Shown here piece after piece: positions 6,066 to 12,419 of a stretch of DNA of 13,133 nucleotides. Both the position numbers and the translations under genes were made by a program. The notes beneath the pieces were generated by a model, which saw only the letters and a list, made by a program, of their open reading frames with translations, was not told the DNA's origin and did not search any database. This stretch comes from an uncultured Flavobacterium sp. (lineage in GTDB: Bacteria > Bacteroidota > Bacteroidia > Flavobacteriales > Flavobacteriaceae): positions 1-13,133 of the forward strand of contig NZ_CAMIHH010000092.1 of assembly GCF_946220915.1 (NCBI RefSeq), written 5' to 3'. Within the stretch, counting starts at the first letter, position 1; each line of letters opens with the position of its first letter.

Positions 6066-6656
6066 ATGGATTTTATCATAAGAAAAATTGACAAAGAGGA
6101 TGATGCCGTAATTGCCAGGGTAATACGCGATGTATTGGCTGAACACAACGTGCCCAAAGTAGGTACTGCTTTTGCCGATGCTTCACTGGACTGCATGTTC
6201 GAAACCTACTGTAAGCCGGATTCCGTTTACTTTGTGGTCGAAAAGGATGGCAGGATCATCGGCGGGGCAGGCATAGCGCCACTCGATAGCGGCCCGGATG
6301 ATACCTGCGAATTACAAAAAATGTATTTCCTCGGCGAAGCGCGCGGGCTTGGCATCGGTTCACAAATGATCGATACATGTCTCCGGGCAGCTGCTGATTT
6401 TGGATATGCCCAGTGCTATCTGGAAACCATGCCGCACATGGAAGCCGCGCAAAAGTTATATCTAAAGAAAGGGTTTACGTATCTTGATGCACCAATGGGC
6501 GATACAGGCCACAGTTCCTGCCCGGTGTGGATGCTTGCCTCATTACCCCCAAAGGGGGGAACAGTCGTGAAGATGACAGGTGATTTATCCGGCATGAGTG
6601 TAGCTGCCTACTCTCTTTTTGAGAGGGGTTGGGGAGGGGCTCTTAAAACTAATTAG
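6066..6656 (+). CDS. GNAT-family N-acetyltransferase with a repeat-derived C-terminal tail
   Basis: The 196-residue protein contains a GNAT acetyltransferase domain in residues 1-160. The acetyl-CoA-binding motif A is KMYFLGEARGLGIGSQMID (85-103, with the RxxGxG-like RGLGIG), followed by the conserved C-terminal strand region YLETMPHMEAAQKLYLKKGF. The domain ends naturally around SCPVWMLASL (151-160). The acceptor substrate is unknown. Residues 161-196 (starting PPKGGTVV, ending GWGGALKTN) do not look like GNAT sequence and are encoded by a G/C-rich repeat (from 6546), so the tail was probably acquired when the repeat removed the original stop. The stop TAG directly abuts the prmC ATG with no gap, which suggests translational coupling. 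The pair shares the TAGTTTTG promoter. Confidence 0.88.
   Translation: MDFIIRKIDKEDDAVIARVIRDVLAEHNVPKVGTAFADASLDCMFETYCKPDSVYFVVEKDGRIIGGAGIAPLDSGPDDTCELQKMYFLGEARGLGIGSQMIDTCLRAAADFGYAQCYLETMPHMEAAQKLYLKKGFTYLDAPMGDTGHSSCPVWMLASLPPKGGTVVKMTGDLSGMSVAAYSLFERGWGGALKTN
6546..6640. repeat. G/C-rich hairpin repeat, copy 2, inside the 3' end of the GNAT gene
   Basis: The left end is CCCCC-AAA-GGGGG (6546-6558), followed by GGAACAGTCG-like sequence resembling the copy at 3481-3500. The right end has CTCTC-TTTTT-GAGAG (6611-6625), running into GGGGTTGGGGAGGGGC (6625-6640). Runs of C and G like these stand out from the surrounding DNA. From memory, similar CCCCTCCCCAACCCC modules are scattered in Bacteroidota genomes. 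The element supplies 32 codons of the GNAT reading frame. Confidence 0.5.
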
Positions 6657-7502
6657 ATGAAACTAAAAGACTACCGTACATACTTCCTCGAAAAATTAAC
6701 CCCGTTTTATGATGCCATGGAGGCGGAAAGTTTTTTTAACATTGCACTCAGTGAATTGAAAGGCTGGAAGCGCATTGACGTAGCCATGAACCCGGGTGAA
6801 GTTTTATCAGATGATGAGGTTGTAAAATGGAACACTGTATTGGCCGAACTGCAAGAGCAGAAGCCAATACAATACATCTTTGGCAGGACACAATTTTACG
6901 GACTGAAATTTGAAGTAAATGAAAACACATTAATCCCGCGCCCCGAAACGGAGGAACTTGTGGAATTGATCATAAACGAAAACAGCAGCCAGGCGAATAT
7001 AAAAATACTAGACATTGGTACCGGTAGTGGCTGCATAGCCATTTCATTGGCAAAACACCTTCCGATGGCAGAGGTATCAGCCATAGATGTTTCTGAAAAG
7101 GCTTTGGCTGTTGCCAAACGAAATGCTATTGCTACTGGTGTACAGGTTAATTTCACTCTAAAAAATATCCTGGAAGCGGAAGCTTTGCCGGATAGATACG
7201 ATATTATCGTTTCCAATCCGCCTTATGTGCGCAATCTGGAGAAAGCTGAAATCCGTGCGAACGTTTTGAACCACGAGCCCCACCTTGCTTTGTTTGTCCC
7301 TGATGCCGACCCACTTTTATTCTACCGTAAAATAGCGCTTATGGCGAAAGCAGACCTGGCGGGAAACGGCAGGCTGTATTTTGAGATCAACCAGTATCTG
7401 GGTAATGAAACGGTAGAAATGCTGGAAGGCTTTGGGTTTAAGAATGTAACCCTGAAGAAAGACATTTACGGAAATGACCGGATGGTTTCGGCATTGCCAT
7501 AA
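6657..7502 (+). CDS. prmC: Peptide chain release factor N5-glutamine methyltransferase PrmC (HemK)
   Basis: The 281-residue protein methylates the glutamine of the GGQ motif in release factors RF1 and RF2, using S-adenosylmethionine. An N-terminal helical domain (about 1-85) contains KPIQYIFGRTQFYGL. This is followed by IPRPETEEL (93-101), the SAM-binding motif ILDIGTGSGCIAI (117-129) and the catalytic NPPY (187-190), which contacts the target glutamine. The C-terminal end is NDRMVSALP, as in the family. The ATG at 6657 follows the GNAT stop without a gap. The match to PrmC is over the full length, and no nearby release-factor gene is present. The gene ends 27 bp before a MITE-like element. 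Confidence 0.96.
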   Translation: MKLKDYRTYFLEKLTPFYDAMEAESFFNIALSELKGWKRIDVAMNPGEVLSDDEVVKWNTVLAELQEQKPIQYIFGRTQFYGLKFEVNENTLIPRPETEELVELIINENSSQANIKILDIGTGSGCIAISLAKHLPMAEVSAIDVSEKALAVAKRNAIATGVQVNFTLKNILEAEALPDRYDIIVSNPPYVRNLEKAEIRANVLNHEPHLALFVPDADPLLFYRKIALMAKADLAGNGRLYFEINQYLGNETVEMLEGFGFKNVTLKKDIYGNDRMVSALP

Positions 7503-7529
7503 AAATCAATTTCAATTACTGCAAACTGC

Positions 7530-7721
7530 GACTGTCTAAAATTTTATTTAACCAGATGGAAACATACGTTTCATAATTATTTATTGATCCTAAAACGGAT
7601 ACAGTTAAACATAGCAAAGCGAATCTTCTGCCTATTGTCACTTAGTTACGTCGAATATCCGTTATATAAAAGCTATTCATCTATGTAGTAAAACACCAAT
7701 TTTTACAAAATTCAGACAGTC
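7530..7721. mobile_element. MITE-like inverted-repeat element, 192 bp
   Basis: GACTGTCT (7530-7537) and AGACAGTC (7714-7721) are perfect 8-bp terminal inverted repeats. The similarity extends inward to about 16 bp (GACTGTCTAAAATTTT against GACTGTCTGAATTTTG, 13 of 16 matching). Inside are AACGGATA (7594-7601) with its exact complement TATCCGTT (7656-7663), and the hairpin GAAAC-ATAC-GTTTC (7559-7572). No open frame of note lies within. It fills nearly all of the space between the convergent prmC and permease genes. No target-site duplication is obvious. It could instead be a structured RNA or a bidirectional transcription-end region. Confidence 0.45.
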
Positions 7722-7730
7722 AATAAAAAC

Positions 7731-8969
7731 TTATTCATAACGCAACGCCTCAACAGGGTCGAGCCCTGCCGCTTTGACTGCCGGTGCAAGGCCCGAAGCC
7801 AGCGTAACGATAATGATCGTTACCAATGCCCATGTAATGGCTTCCCATGGCATGGGGAACGAAATTTTTACAAGCAGCGATACGCCCACTCCACCTACAA
7901 GCAGCCCCAATATTATGCCAATTACCCCTCCCAGCAGGCTTATGATGAGGGTTTCGGTAAGGAACTGCATCGCAATGGTCATTTTAGTGGCTCCCAACGA
8001 TTTTCGAACGCCTATTTCCCTCGTCCTTTCGGTTACCGATACGAGCATGATGTTCATGAGTGCAATGGAAGATCCGAAAATTGTAATAATACCGATAACC
8101 CAAGCAGATATTTCCAAAAAATCGAGTTCTTCGAGCATCTGCCGCAACAGTTCATCGCTGCGCTCTATACCAAAATCATCCTCCTGCACAGGGTTGAGCC
8201 TGCGTACGCGGCGCATGGTAAGTTCGGCCTCATCCACAGATGAGGAAAGCATGTCGCTGTTGCCTATTGCAACTTTTATTTCATAATCAATGTGGGGTGC
8301 GGTAAACAGCGAGCGGGCGATCTGGATAGGTATGATGAGCCTCAGGTCCTGGCGGCTCCCAAACGTTGACCCTTTTTCCTTTAGTACACCTATAATCTTA
8401 AAGCGTGCACCTCTTACGGATATTGTTTTATCTATAGGGTTTACGTCCTTTAACAGGCCTTTTTCGAAATCTGAACCTACAATGCAAACATAATTATTGT
8501 TGGAGATGTCAAAGTTATTAAAGTTGCGCCCCTTGGTAGTTTCTAGTCCAGAGTTGGGCAAAAAGTATTCGTCGGCGCCAACAACGGTAATTTCCGGGTC
8601 GGTTTTCTTGTCGGCATATTTTACCTCAAGGTTGCTGCCTGCGGTAAAGGAAAGCGATGTCGTAGCGGAAGGATACGTAAACTTATCCTGGAATTCCTTG
8701 GCCTGCGGATAACTGATAATGGGATTAACCTTTACTTCATCATTCTCTATCTTCTGCGAAAAATCATATCGCGAAATCGAAAAGGTATTGGCTCCCATGG
8801 ACGAAAAGTTACCAGTAATGCTGTTCTCGAGCACCGCTACTGCGGCCAGGATGCCAACGAGGGCAAATATGCCAATGCCGATGATAAGCACAGTTAATGC
8901 GGTGCGGAGCTTTTGGCTCTTAATGGAATCGAAGGCTATTTTAGAATTCTCCCTTACCAGGCTGAGCAT
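7731..8969 (-). CDS. MacB/FtsX-type ABC transporter permease
   Basis: The 412-residue protein has the MacB-type layout. There is one N-terminal membrane helix (about 22-48), a large periplasmic domain (about 50-285), and then three helices (about 287-310, 340-367 and 375-397). The FtsX domain carries the conserved loop SVTERTREIGVRKSLGAT (311-328) and ends PAVKAAGLDPVEALRYE, the characteristic MacB-like C-terminus. Such proteins couple cytoplasmic ATP hydrolysis to envelope work, for example lipoprotein or antimicrobial-peptide transport, or signalling. No ATPase or membrane-fusion gene lies next to it in this window, so the partner must be encoded elsewhere and the substrate is unknown. The gene is divergent from hisS, across an intergenic region with large inverted repeats. 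No TAnnTTTG box was seen upstream. Confidence 0.93.
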   Translation of the reverse strand: MLSLVRENSKIAFDSIKSQKLRTALTVLIIGIGIFALVGILAAVAVLENSITGNFSSMGANTFSISRYDFSQKIENDEVKVNPIISYPQAKEFQDKFTYPSATTSLSFTAGSNLEVKYADKKTDPEITVVGADEYFLPNSGLETTKGRNFNNFDISNNNYVCIVGSDFEKGLLKDVNPIDKTISVRGARFKIIGVLKEKGSTFGSRQDLRLIIPIQIARSLFTAPHIDYEIKVAIGNSDMLSSSVDEAELTMRRVRRLNPVQEDDFGIERSDELLRQMLEELDFLEISAWVIGIITIFGSSIALMNIMLVSVTERTREIGVRKSLGATKMTIAMQFLTETLIISLLGGVIGIILGLLVGGVGVSLLVKISFPMPWEAITWALVTIIIVTLASGLAPAVKAAGLDPVEALRYE

Positions 8970-8992
8970 AGGATTTTTGTTTTATGGTACTA

Positions 8993-9115
8993 ATGTACAT
9001 AATTATTTCAGATTTTGGATTTCAGATTTATGTACATCACCGCTCAATCCCATAATTTGGGTTTGAAGGATAGGAGTGAAGCTCAATCTGAAATCTAAAA
9101 CCTAAAATCTGAAAT
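8993..9115. repeat. Long interrupted inverted repeat between the permease gene and hisS
   Basis: On the left are two 14-bp direct repeats beginning ATTTCAGATTT (9005-9018 and 9019-9032). On the right are two inverted counterparts, AATCTGAAAT (9085-9094) and AAAATCTGAAAT (9104-9115). Positions 9005-9016 pair perfectly with 9104-9115, and 9019-9028 with 9085-9094. The loop holds a further small hairpin, CCCA-TAATT-TGGG (9049-9061). The octamer palindrome ATGTACAT occurs twice (8993-9000 and 9030-9037), 37 bp apart. The element lies upstream of the hisS -7 box and in the presumed promoter or leader of the permease gene. Confidence 0.6.
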
Positions 9116-9123
9116 CCCCTCCG

Positions 9124-9131
9124 TATATTTG
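9124..9131 (+). promoter_or_regulatory. -7 box TATATTTG for hisS
   Basis: TATATTTG is an exact TAnnTTTG match, 20 bp before the hisS ATG. The upstream hairpin element ends at 9115 and so occupies the -33 region. No TTG is visible there. Confidence 0.55.
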
Positions 9132-9151
9132 CAAAAACAATTTTCAAGAAA

Positions 9152-10579
9152 ATGGCACAGAAACCGGGCATCCCAAAAGGTACAAGAGATTTTTCACCCG
9201 CAGAGGTGGCTAAGCGTCAATACATACTATCGGCGATAAAGCATCATTTTGAGACTTTCGGATACCAGCCTATTGAAACGCCTACATTTGAAAATTCCGA
9301 GACCCTGATGGGTAAATATGGCGAGGAAGGGGACAGGCTGATTTTTAAGATACTGAATTCTGGCAATTTCTTCTTTGATAAAAATAAGATCCAACTGCCG
9401 CAATCTCTTGAGGAATTGCTGGTAAATTCTTCCGAAACCATAACTACAGAACAGCTTATTGACCTGAATAAATTTACCGCAAGGATATCCGAAAAAGCCC
9501 TGCGCTACGACCTTACCGTGCCTTTCGCGCGTTATGTGGTACAGCACCAGAATGAAATTGAATTCCCGTTCAAGCGTTACCAGATACAGCCTGTGTGGCG
9601 TGCCGACCGTCCGCAGAAAGGGCGCTTCCGTGAATTTTACCAGTGCGATGCCGATGTGGTGGGGTCAACCTCGCTATGGCAGGAAGTGGAATTGGTGCAA
9701 TTGTATGATAATGTGTTTACAACGCTTGGGCTAAGCGGTGCGACCATAAAAATAAATAACCGCAAAGTGCTTTCGGGCATTGCCGAGGTTATTGGTGCCA
9801 AGGATAAACTTATCGACTTTACCGTTGCTTTGGACAAGCTCGATAAAATAGGCGAAGACGGTGTTAAGAAAGAAATGACCGAAAAAGGCATTTCGGCAGA
9901 AGCCATAGAAAAAGTGCAGCCGCTGTTCAGTTTTACGGGTACCATCAATGAAAAGTTTGACAAGCTGGCCGAATTGCTTGCTTCATCCGCAGAAGGCCTC
10001 AAAGGCGTGGAAGAGCTCCGCTTCATCTGTGATAACGTACTGGAGATTGGCCTTGGCAAAAGTAATCTTGACCTGGATGTGACCTTAGCCCGGGGGCTGA
10101 ATTATTATACAGGTGCCATATTAGAAGTTGCAGCGCCAAAAGAGGTTGCCATGGGTTCTATCGGAGGTGGCGGGAGGTATGACGACCTTACCGGTATCTT
10201 CGGGCTGAAAAACATGAGCGGCGTGGGTATTTCCTTTGGGTTGGACAGGATTTATCTTGTACTTGAGGAACTGGGGCTTTTTCCGGCTACGGTAACCGAA
10301 GCAACAAGGGCGCTGTTCATTAACTTTGGTAACAAGGAAGCGCTCTATGCCATGAAAGCCATTAATGAATTGAGGCGGTCGGGCATCAAAGTGGAGATGT
10401 ACCCCGATGCGGCTAAAATTGGCAAGCAGTTCCAGCACGCTGACAAGCGCGGGATTCCGTTTGCAATCCTTACCGGCGATGCCGAAATGGAAAACGGTAC
10501 ATTTACAATAAAAAACCTGGCTTCGGGCACTCAGGAAAGCGTAAGCCTTGCGGAACTGGCAGAGAGGATAAAATTGTAA
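9152..10579 (+). CDS. hisS: Histidyl-tRNA synthetase
   Basis: The 475-residue class II synthetase charges tRNA-His with histidine. It begins MAQKPGIPKGTRDFSP, the usual HisRS start. Motif 2 lies at about 141-168 (KRYQIQPVWRADRPQKGRFREF). The histidine-specific loop LARGLNYYTGA (312-322) carries the conserved Arg314. GGGGRYDDL (338-346) and motif 3 GVGISFGLDRI (357-367) complete the active site. The anticodon-binding domain fills about 383-475. The protein is longer than E. coli HisRS (424 residues), apparently through extra sequence around 70-115 and 215-295. It is transcribed alone from TATATTTG and converges on a small unknown gene. Confidence 0.97.
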   Translation: MAQKPGIPKGTRDFSPAEVAKRQYILSAIKHHFETFGYQPIETPTFENSETLMGKYGEEGDRLIFKILNSGNFFFDKNKIQLPQSLEELLVNSSETITTEQLIDLNKFTARISEKALRYDLTVPFARYVVQHQNEIEFPFKRYQIQPVWRADRPQKGRFREFYQCDADVVGSTSLWQEVELVQLYDNVFTTLGLSGATIKINNRKVLSGIAEVIGAKDKLIDFTVALDKLDKIGEDGVKKEMTEKGISAEAIEKVQPLFSFTGTINEKFDKLAELLASSAEGLKGVEELRFICDNVLEIGLGKSNLDLDVTLARGLNYYTGAILEVAAPKEVAMGSIGGGGRYDDLTGIFGLKNMSGVGISFGLDRIYLVLEELGLFPATVTEATRALFINFGNKEALYAMKAINELRRSGIKVEMYPDAAKIGKQFQHADKRGIPFAILTGDAEMENGTFTIKNLASGTQESVSLAELAERIKL

Positions 10580-10587
10580 TCATGCTA

Positions 10588-10652
10588 CAGGTAATTTTTC
10601 GCGAAGCAATGATGGCATAGTTAATCCTGAATTACCTGGTATGCATTGCTTC
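10588..10652. repeat. Two intercalated 9-bp inverted repeats downstream of hisS
   Basis: CAGGTAATT (10588-10596) pairs with AATTACCTG (10630-10638). GAAGCAATG (10603-10611) pairs with CATTGCTTC (10644-10652). The order is A, B, A', B', so the two perfect stems interlock, as in an H-type pseudoknot or a pair of mutually exclusive hairpins. The palindrome TTCGCGAA (10598-10605) lies between A and B. The element occupies most of the 86 bp between the hisS stop and the stop of the convergent small gene. It is not a standard terminator, since no T-tract follows on either strand. Confidence 0.6.
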
Positions 10653-10665
10653 ATTAATAGGTGTA

Positions 10666-10896
10666 TCATACCTCCGCCAACTTTATTTCATTCCTTTCCA
10701 CATTGCCTGTAGTATCGGCTTCAATAGTTATGCCCAGTATCTCAAAAGGACGCTGTATGGTTTCATGGATGCCAATATAATCCAGCGCCAGGGCATCAAA
10801 ACTATCCGGGTGCAGTACTATCATTACGCTGTCGGTAAGTTCGTTATCAATAATAAATCCCTGCATTCCTTCAAAACTCATCAGTCTGCTGTGCAT
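10666..10896 (-). CDS. Small protein of unknown function, tandem paralog 1
   Basis: The 76-residue acidic protein has no signal peptide or membrane segment and I do not recognise the family. It is clearly a paralog of the gene at 11062-11295. Both share GM-x-x-FII, ELTDSV, LHPDSFD, DY and RPFEILGI in the same order, about 37 identical residues over a core of about 60 by hand alignment. Conservation between the copies supports this being a real gene in this frame. The ATG at 10896 is chosen because it aligns with the start region of the paralog; ATG 10881 (MSFEGMQGF) is also possible. A strong terminator separates it from the upstream paralog, so it needs its own promoter, but no exact TAnnTTTG box is visible. 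The 7-bp inverted repeat AATTTCC/GGAAATT (10922-10949) lies in its upstream region. Confidence 0.75.
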   Translation of the reverse strand: MHSRLMSFEGMQGFIIDNELTDSVMIVLHPDSFDALALDYIGIHETIQRPFEILGITIEADTTGNVERNEIKLAEV

Positions 10897-11000
10897 GCGT
10901 TACCTTTTTTTAATCAGGAAAAATTTCCATCATGCAATAAGGGGAAATTACCGTTGGGGTATGTTATGCAATTGGTTAAAATACTTACAAAATTGCCCAT

Positions 11001-11028
11001 AAAAAATCCCGGAGTTGCGTCCGGGATT
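11001..11028 (-). terminator. Rho-independent terminator after small-protein paralog 2
   Basis: AATCCCGGA (11005-11013) and TCCGGGATT (11020-11028) form a perfect 9-bp G/C-rich stem with a 6-nt loop. On the minus strand it is followed at once by six T residues (11006-11001), a textbook intrinsic terminator 33 bp past the stop at 11062. On the plus strand GCCTTTTT follows the stem, so it may also work in that direction. Confidence 0.85.
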
Positions 11029-11061
11029 GCCTTTTTAATAAGTAAGATGATGGGAATGAGG

Positions 11062-11295
11062 TTACTCAACCATGTCCAGCACCTGAACCAGGTTTTTAGG
11101 AACGCTGCCGCTCGTATCCTGCAGGATCTCGATCCCAAGGATTTCAAATGGTCGCTCAATCTGGTTGCCGTTAAAGTCAAGGTAGTCCATTACCAAATCG
11201 TCAAAGCTGTCAGGATGAAGCGCAATAGCAACACTGTCAGTAAGTTCTCTTTCGATGATAAAATTCCTCATTCCGTCGTAAGTAATTTTTTCCAT
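11062..11295 (-). CDS. Small protein of unknown function, tandem paralog 2
   Basis: The 77-residue protein, starting MEKITYDGMRNFII, is the paralog of the gene at 10666-10896 and shares its FII, ELTDSV, LHPDSFD and RPFEILGI blocks. It is acidic, apparently cytoplasmic, and of no family I recognise. The ATG at 11295 is preferred over an in-frame GTG at 11301, which would add only two residues. The putative -7 element TAACATTTGC lies at 11342-11333 and would give a leader of about 30 nt. The gene ends before a clear intrinsic terminator. The mixture of invariant blocks and freely varying ends suggests an old duplication in which both copies are under purifying selection. Confidence 0.8.
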   Translation of the reverse strand: MEKITYDGMRNFIIERELTDSVAIALHPDSFDDLVMDYLDFNGNQIERPFEILGIEILQDTSGSVPKNLVQVLDMVE

Positions 11296-11332
11296 AAGCA
11301 CATATAAGTTTAGTGAGATAAAAGTAATGAGT

Positions 11333-11342
11333 GCAAATGTTA
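11333..11342 (-). promoter_or_regulatory. Putative variant -7 element TAACATTTGC for paralog 2
   Basis: Minus-strand 11342-11333 reads TAACATTTGC, identical to the sequence before the thioesterase gene (3061-3070). It ends 37 bp before the ATG at 11295. No TTG at standard spacing was seen. Confidence 0.35.
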
Positions 11343-11351
11343 TTATAACAA

Positions 11352-11382
11352 TAAAAAATGTTAAAAGTTAATATTTTAACAT
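11352..11382 (-). terminator. AT-rich stem-loop terminator after the lipoprotein gene
   Basis: ATGTTAAAA (11358-11366) and TTTTAACAT (11374-11382) form a perfect 9-bp stem with a 7-nt loop. On the minus strand the stem runs into a T-tract (positions 11358-11353 read TTTTTT). It lies about 70 bp past the stop of the lipoprotein gene. The stem is AT-rich, so its strength is uncertain. Confidence 0.5.
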
Positions 11383-11450
11383 CAGACAGGTCGTTTGGTT
11401 GAATTAATGCTTAAATTCTTGTTAAAATAAATTAATTAACTGGCAAATTC

Positions 11451-12062
11451 TTACAGGAATTCAATTATGCCTCCGCCTTTGTCGCCGGATTTAACAGTTT
11501 TGTCCATTGCAGGTTCCCAGTTTATCTGCGGAAATTTCTTCTTAAATTCAGCAATGTCCCGGATGTAATTGCCTGATATGAATATTTTTGGTGTTCCTTC
11601 GTCAACTTTATCCTTATAGCTGAATTCGCCAATGTATGCGATCTCGCCTTTTTTTATTTCAAAGGGAATTGCAAACTTTTTACTGAAGCTTACCATTCCG
11701 CTGGGTCCTATGTGGTCCAGAAAATTGTATTGTGTAAAAGCATAATTGCCGGGGTCGGCCTCAATGACAAAAAGGTAAGTTTTACCATTGTTGAAATCGC
11801 CTGTAAACTGCCTTCCGTTTTTGTGCTGCGATTGCATCATTACCTTGCCTGAATTTCTTTTAATGAATTTCCTGTCGCCCGATGTTGGCCCGTAAAAGAA
11901 GCGGTAAATGTCATTGGAAGGTGTATCGCCTTCAAAAGTGACCGTACCTATGGCAAGCCCTTTTTCAGATGATGCAGTAAAACTTTGGGGCGCAATGGCT
12001 GTTGAAGCGGATTTGCAGCCCAATAACAGTAAGAACCCGAACAATGCGTATAATGTTTTCAT
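11451..12062 (-). CDS. Hypothetical exported lipoprotein
   Basis: The protein is 203 residues from the ATG at 12062 and begins MKTLYALFGFLLLLGCKSAS. This is a lipoprotein signal peptide with lipobox LLGC and the acylated Cys at residue 19. The ATG at 12071 would add only MLS. The mature part is rich in beta-strand-like sequence, including GLAIGTVTFEGD, KTYLFVIEADPGNYAFTQY and PFEIKKGEIAYIGEFSY. This pattern recalls small beta-sandwich lipoproteins with a PG-Y-F turn followed by a KKGE-YIGE strand, but I cannot assign a family. The C-terminus is rich in Lys and Gly. The location would be the periplasmic face of the inner or outer membrane. A TACCTTTA sequence (12087-12080) resembles a -7 box. 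The role is unknown; neighbouring genes also encode exported proteins. Confidence 0.8.
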   Translation of the reverse strand: MKTLYALFGFLLLLGCKSASTAIAPQSFTASSEKGLAIGTVTFEGDTPSNDIYRFFYGPTSGDRKFIKRNSGKVMMQSQHKNGRQFTGDFNNGKTYLFVIEADPGNYAFTQYNFLDHIGPSGMVSFSKKFAIPFEIKKGEIAYIGEFSYKDKVDEGTPKIFISGNYIRDIAEFKKKFPQINWEPAMDKTVKSGDKGGGIIEFL

Positions 12063-12145
12063 GGATAGCATTTAATGTGTAAAGGTAAAAAGGAACAGGT
12101 TATTATTAAAGTGCTTTGGGTTAATTAACAGTAGCATGGTTTTAT

Positions 12146-12153
12146 TATATTTG
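12146..12153 (+). promoter_or_regulatory. -7 box TATATTTG for the small Cys/His protein gene
   Basis: TATATTTG matches TAnnTTTG exactly and ends 15 bp before the ATG at 12169. It excludes the upstream in-frame ATG at 12136 as the start. Confidence 0.55.
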
Positions 12154-12168
12154 ATATATTTTACAATC

Positions 12169-12378
12169 ATGAAAAAACTCCTCTTCATAGTACTATTCAT
12201 TACACTTACGTCGCTTACAGTAGAGAAGGAAGTGTATATATGTGACAGCAAGGGTGGCAAGAAATACCATTTTACCAAAGATTGCCGGGGACTCTCTAAT
12301 TGTAAGGCTGATATTGTAAGGGTAAAGCTTTCCGAAGCGGAGAAACAGGGTAAGACAATCTGCGGGTACGAAGATTAA
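12169..12378 (+). CDS. Small exported Cys/His-rich protein, putative metal-binding mini-domain
   Basis: The 69-residue protein begins MKKLLFIVLFITLTSLT, a Sec-type signal peptide, leaving a mature domain of about 48 residues. That domain has the pattern VYICDS-x5-YHFTKDCRGL-x2-C, with SEAEKQGKTICGYED at its end. Cys25, His34, Cys39, Cys45 and Cys65 could hold a metal ion or form disulfides. The spacing recalls the short YHxxxC...EAxxxGxxxC modules related to the Ada metal-binding fold, which occur in small secreted proteins; this resemblance is from memory. The start at 12169 is chosen over 12136 because the TATATTTG promoter box lies between them and the signal peptide begins here. The function is unknown. 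The gene lies 41 bp upstream of the dipeptidase gene, which has its own -7 box. Confidence 0.8.
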   Translation: MKKLLFIVLFITLTSLTVEKEVYICDSKGGKKYHFTKDCRGLSNCKADIVRVKLSEAEKQGKTICGYED

Positions 12379-12390
12379 TGCGGTATTCCT

Positions 12391-12398
12391 TATATTTG
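12391..12398 (+). promoter_or_regulatory. -7 box TATATTTG for the dipeptidase gene
   Basis: An exact TAnnTTTG match lies 21 bp before the ATG at 12420. It is the same octamer that precedes hisS and the neighbouring small gene. No -33 TTG is evident. Confidence 0.5.
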
Positions 12399-12419
12399 TC
12401 TTTACTGTAAATTTTTCCG

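Noticed and set aside
7774..8286. A 170-codon plus-strand open frame opposite the permease gene
   Set aside because: It is low-complexity, Ser/Pro/Met/Ile-rich sequence typical of the antisense of a membrane protein gene.
10659..10673. Small AGGT...ACCT hairpin at the end of small-protein paralog 1
   Set aside because: It is a short stem overlapping the stop codon with no T-tract, too weak to call a terminator.
10765..11307. A 180-codon plus-strand open frame across the two small paralogs
   Set aside because: It runs antisense through both paralogous genes and a strong terminator. The conservation between copies is in the minus-strand frame, so this frame is a shadow.
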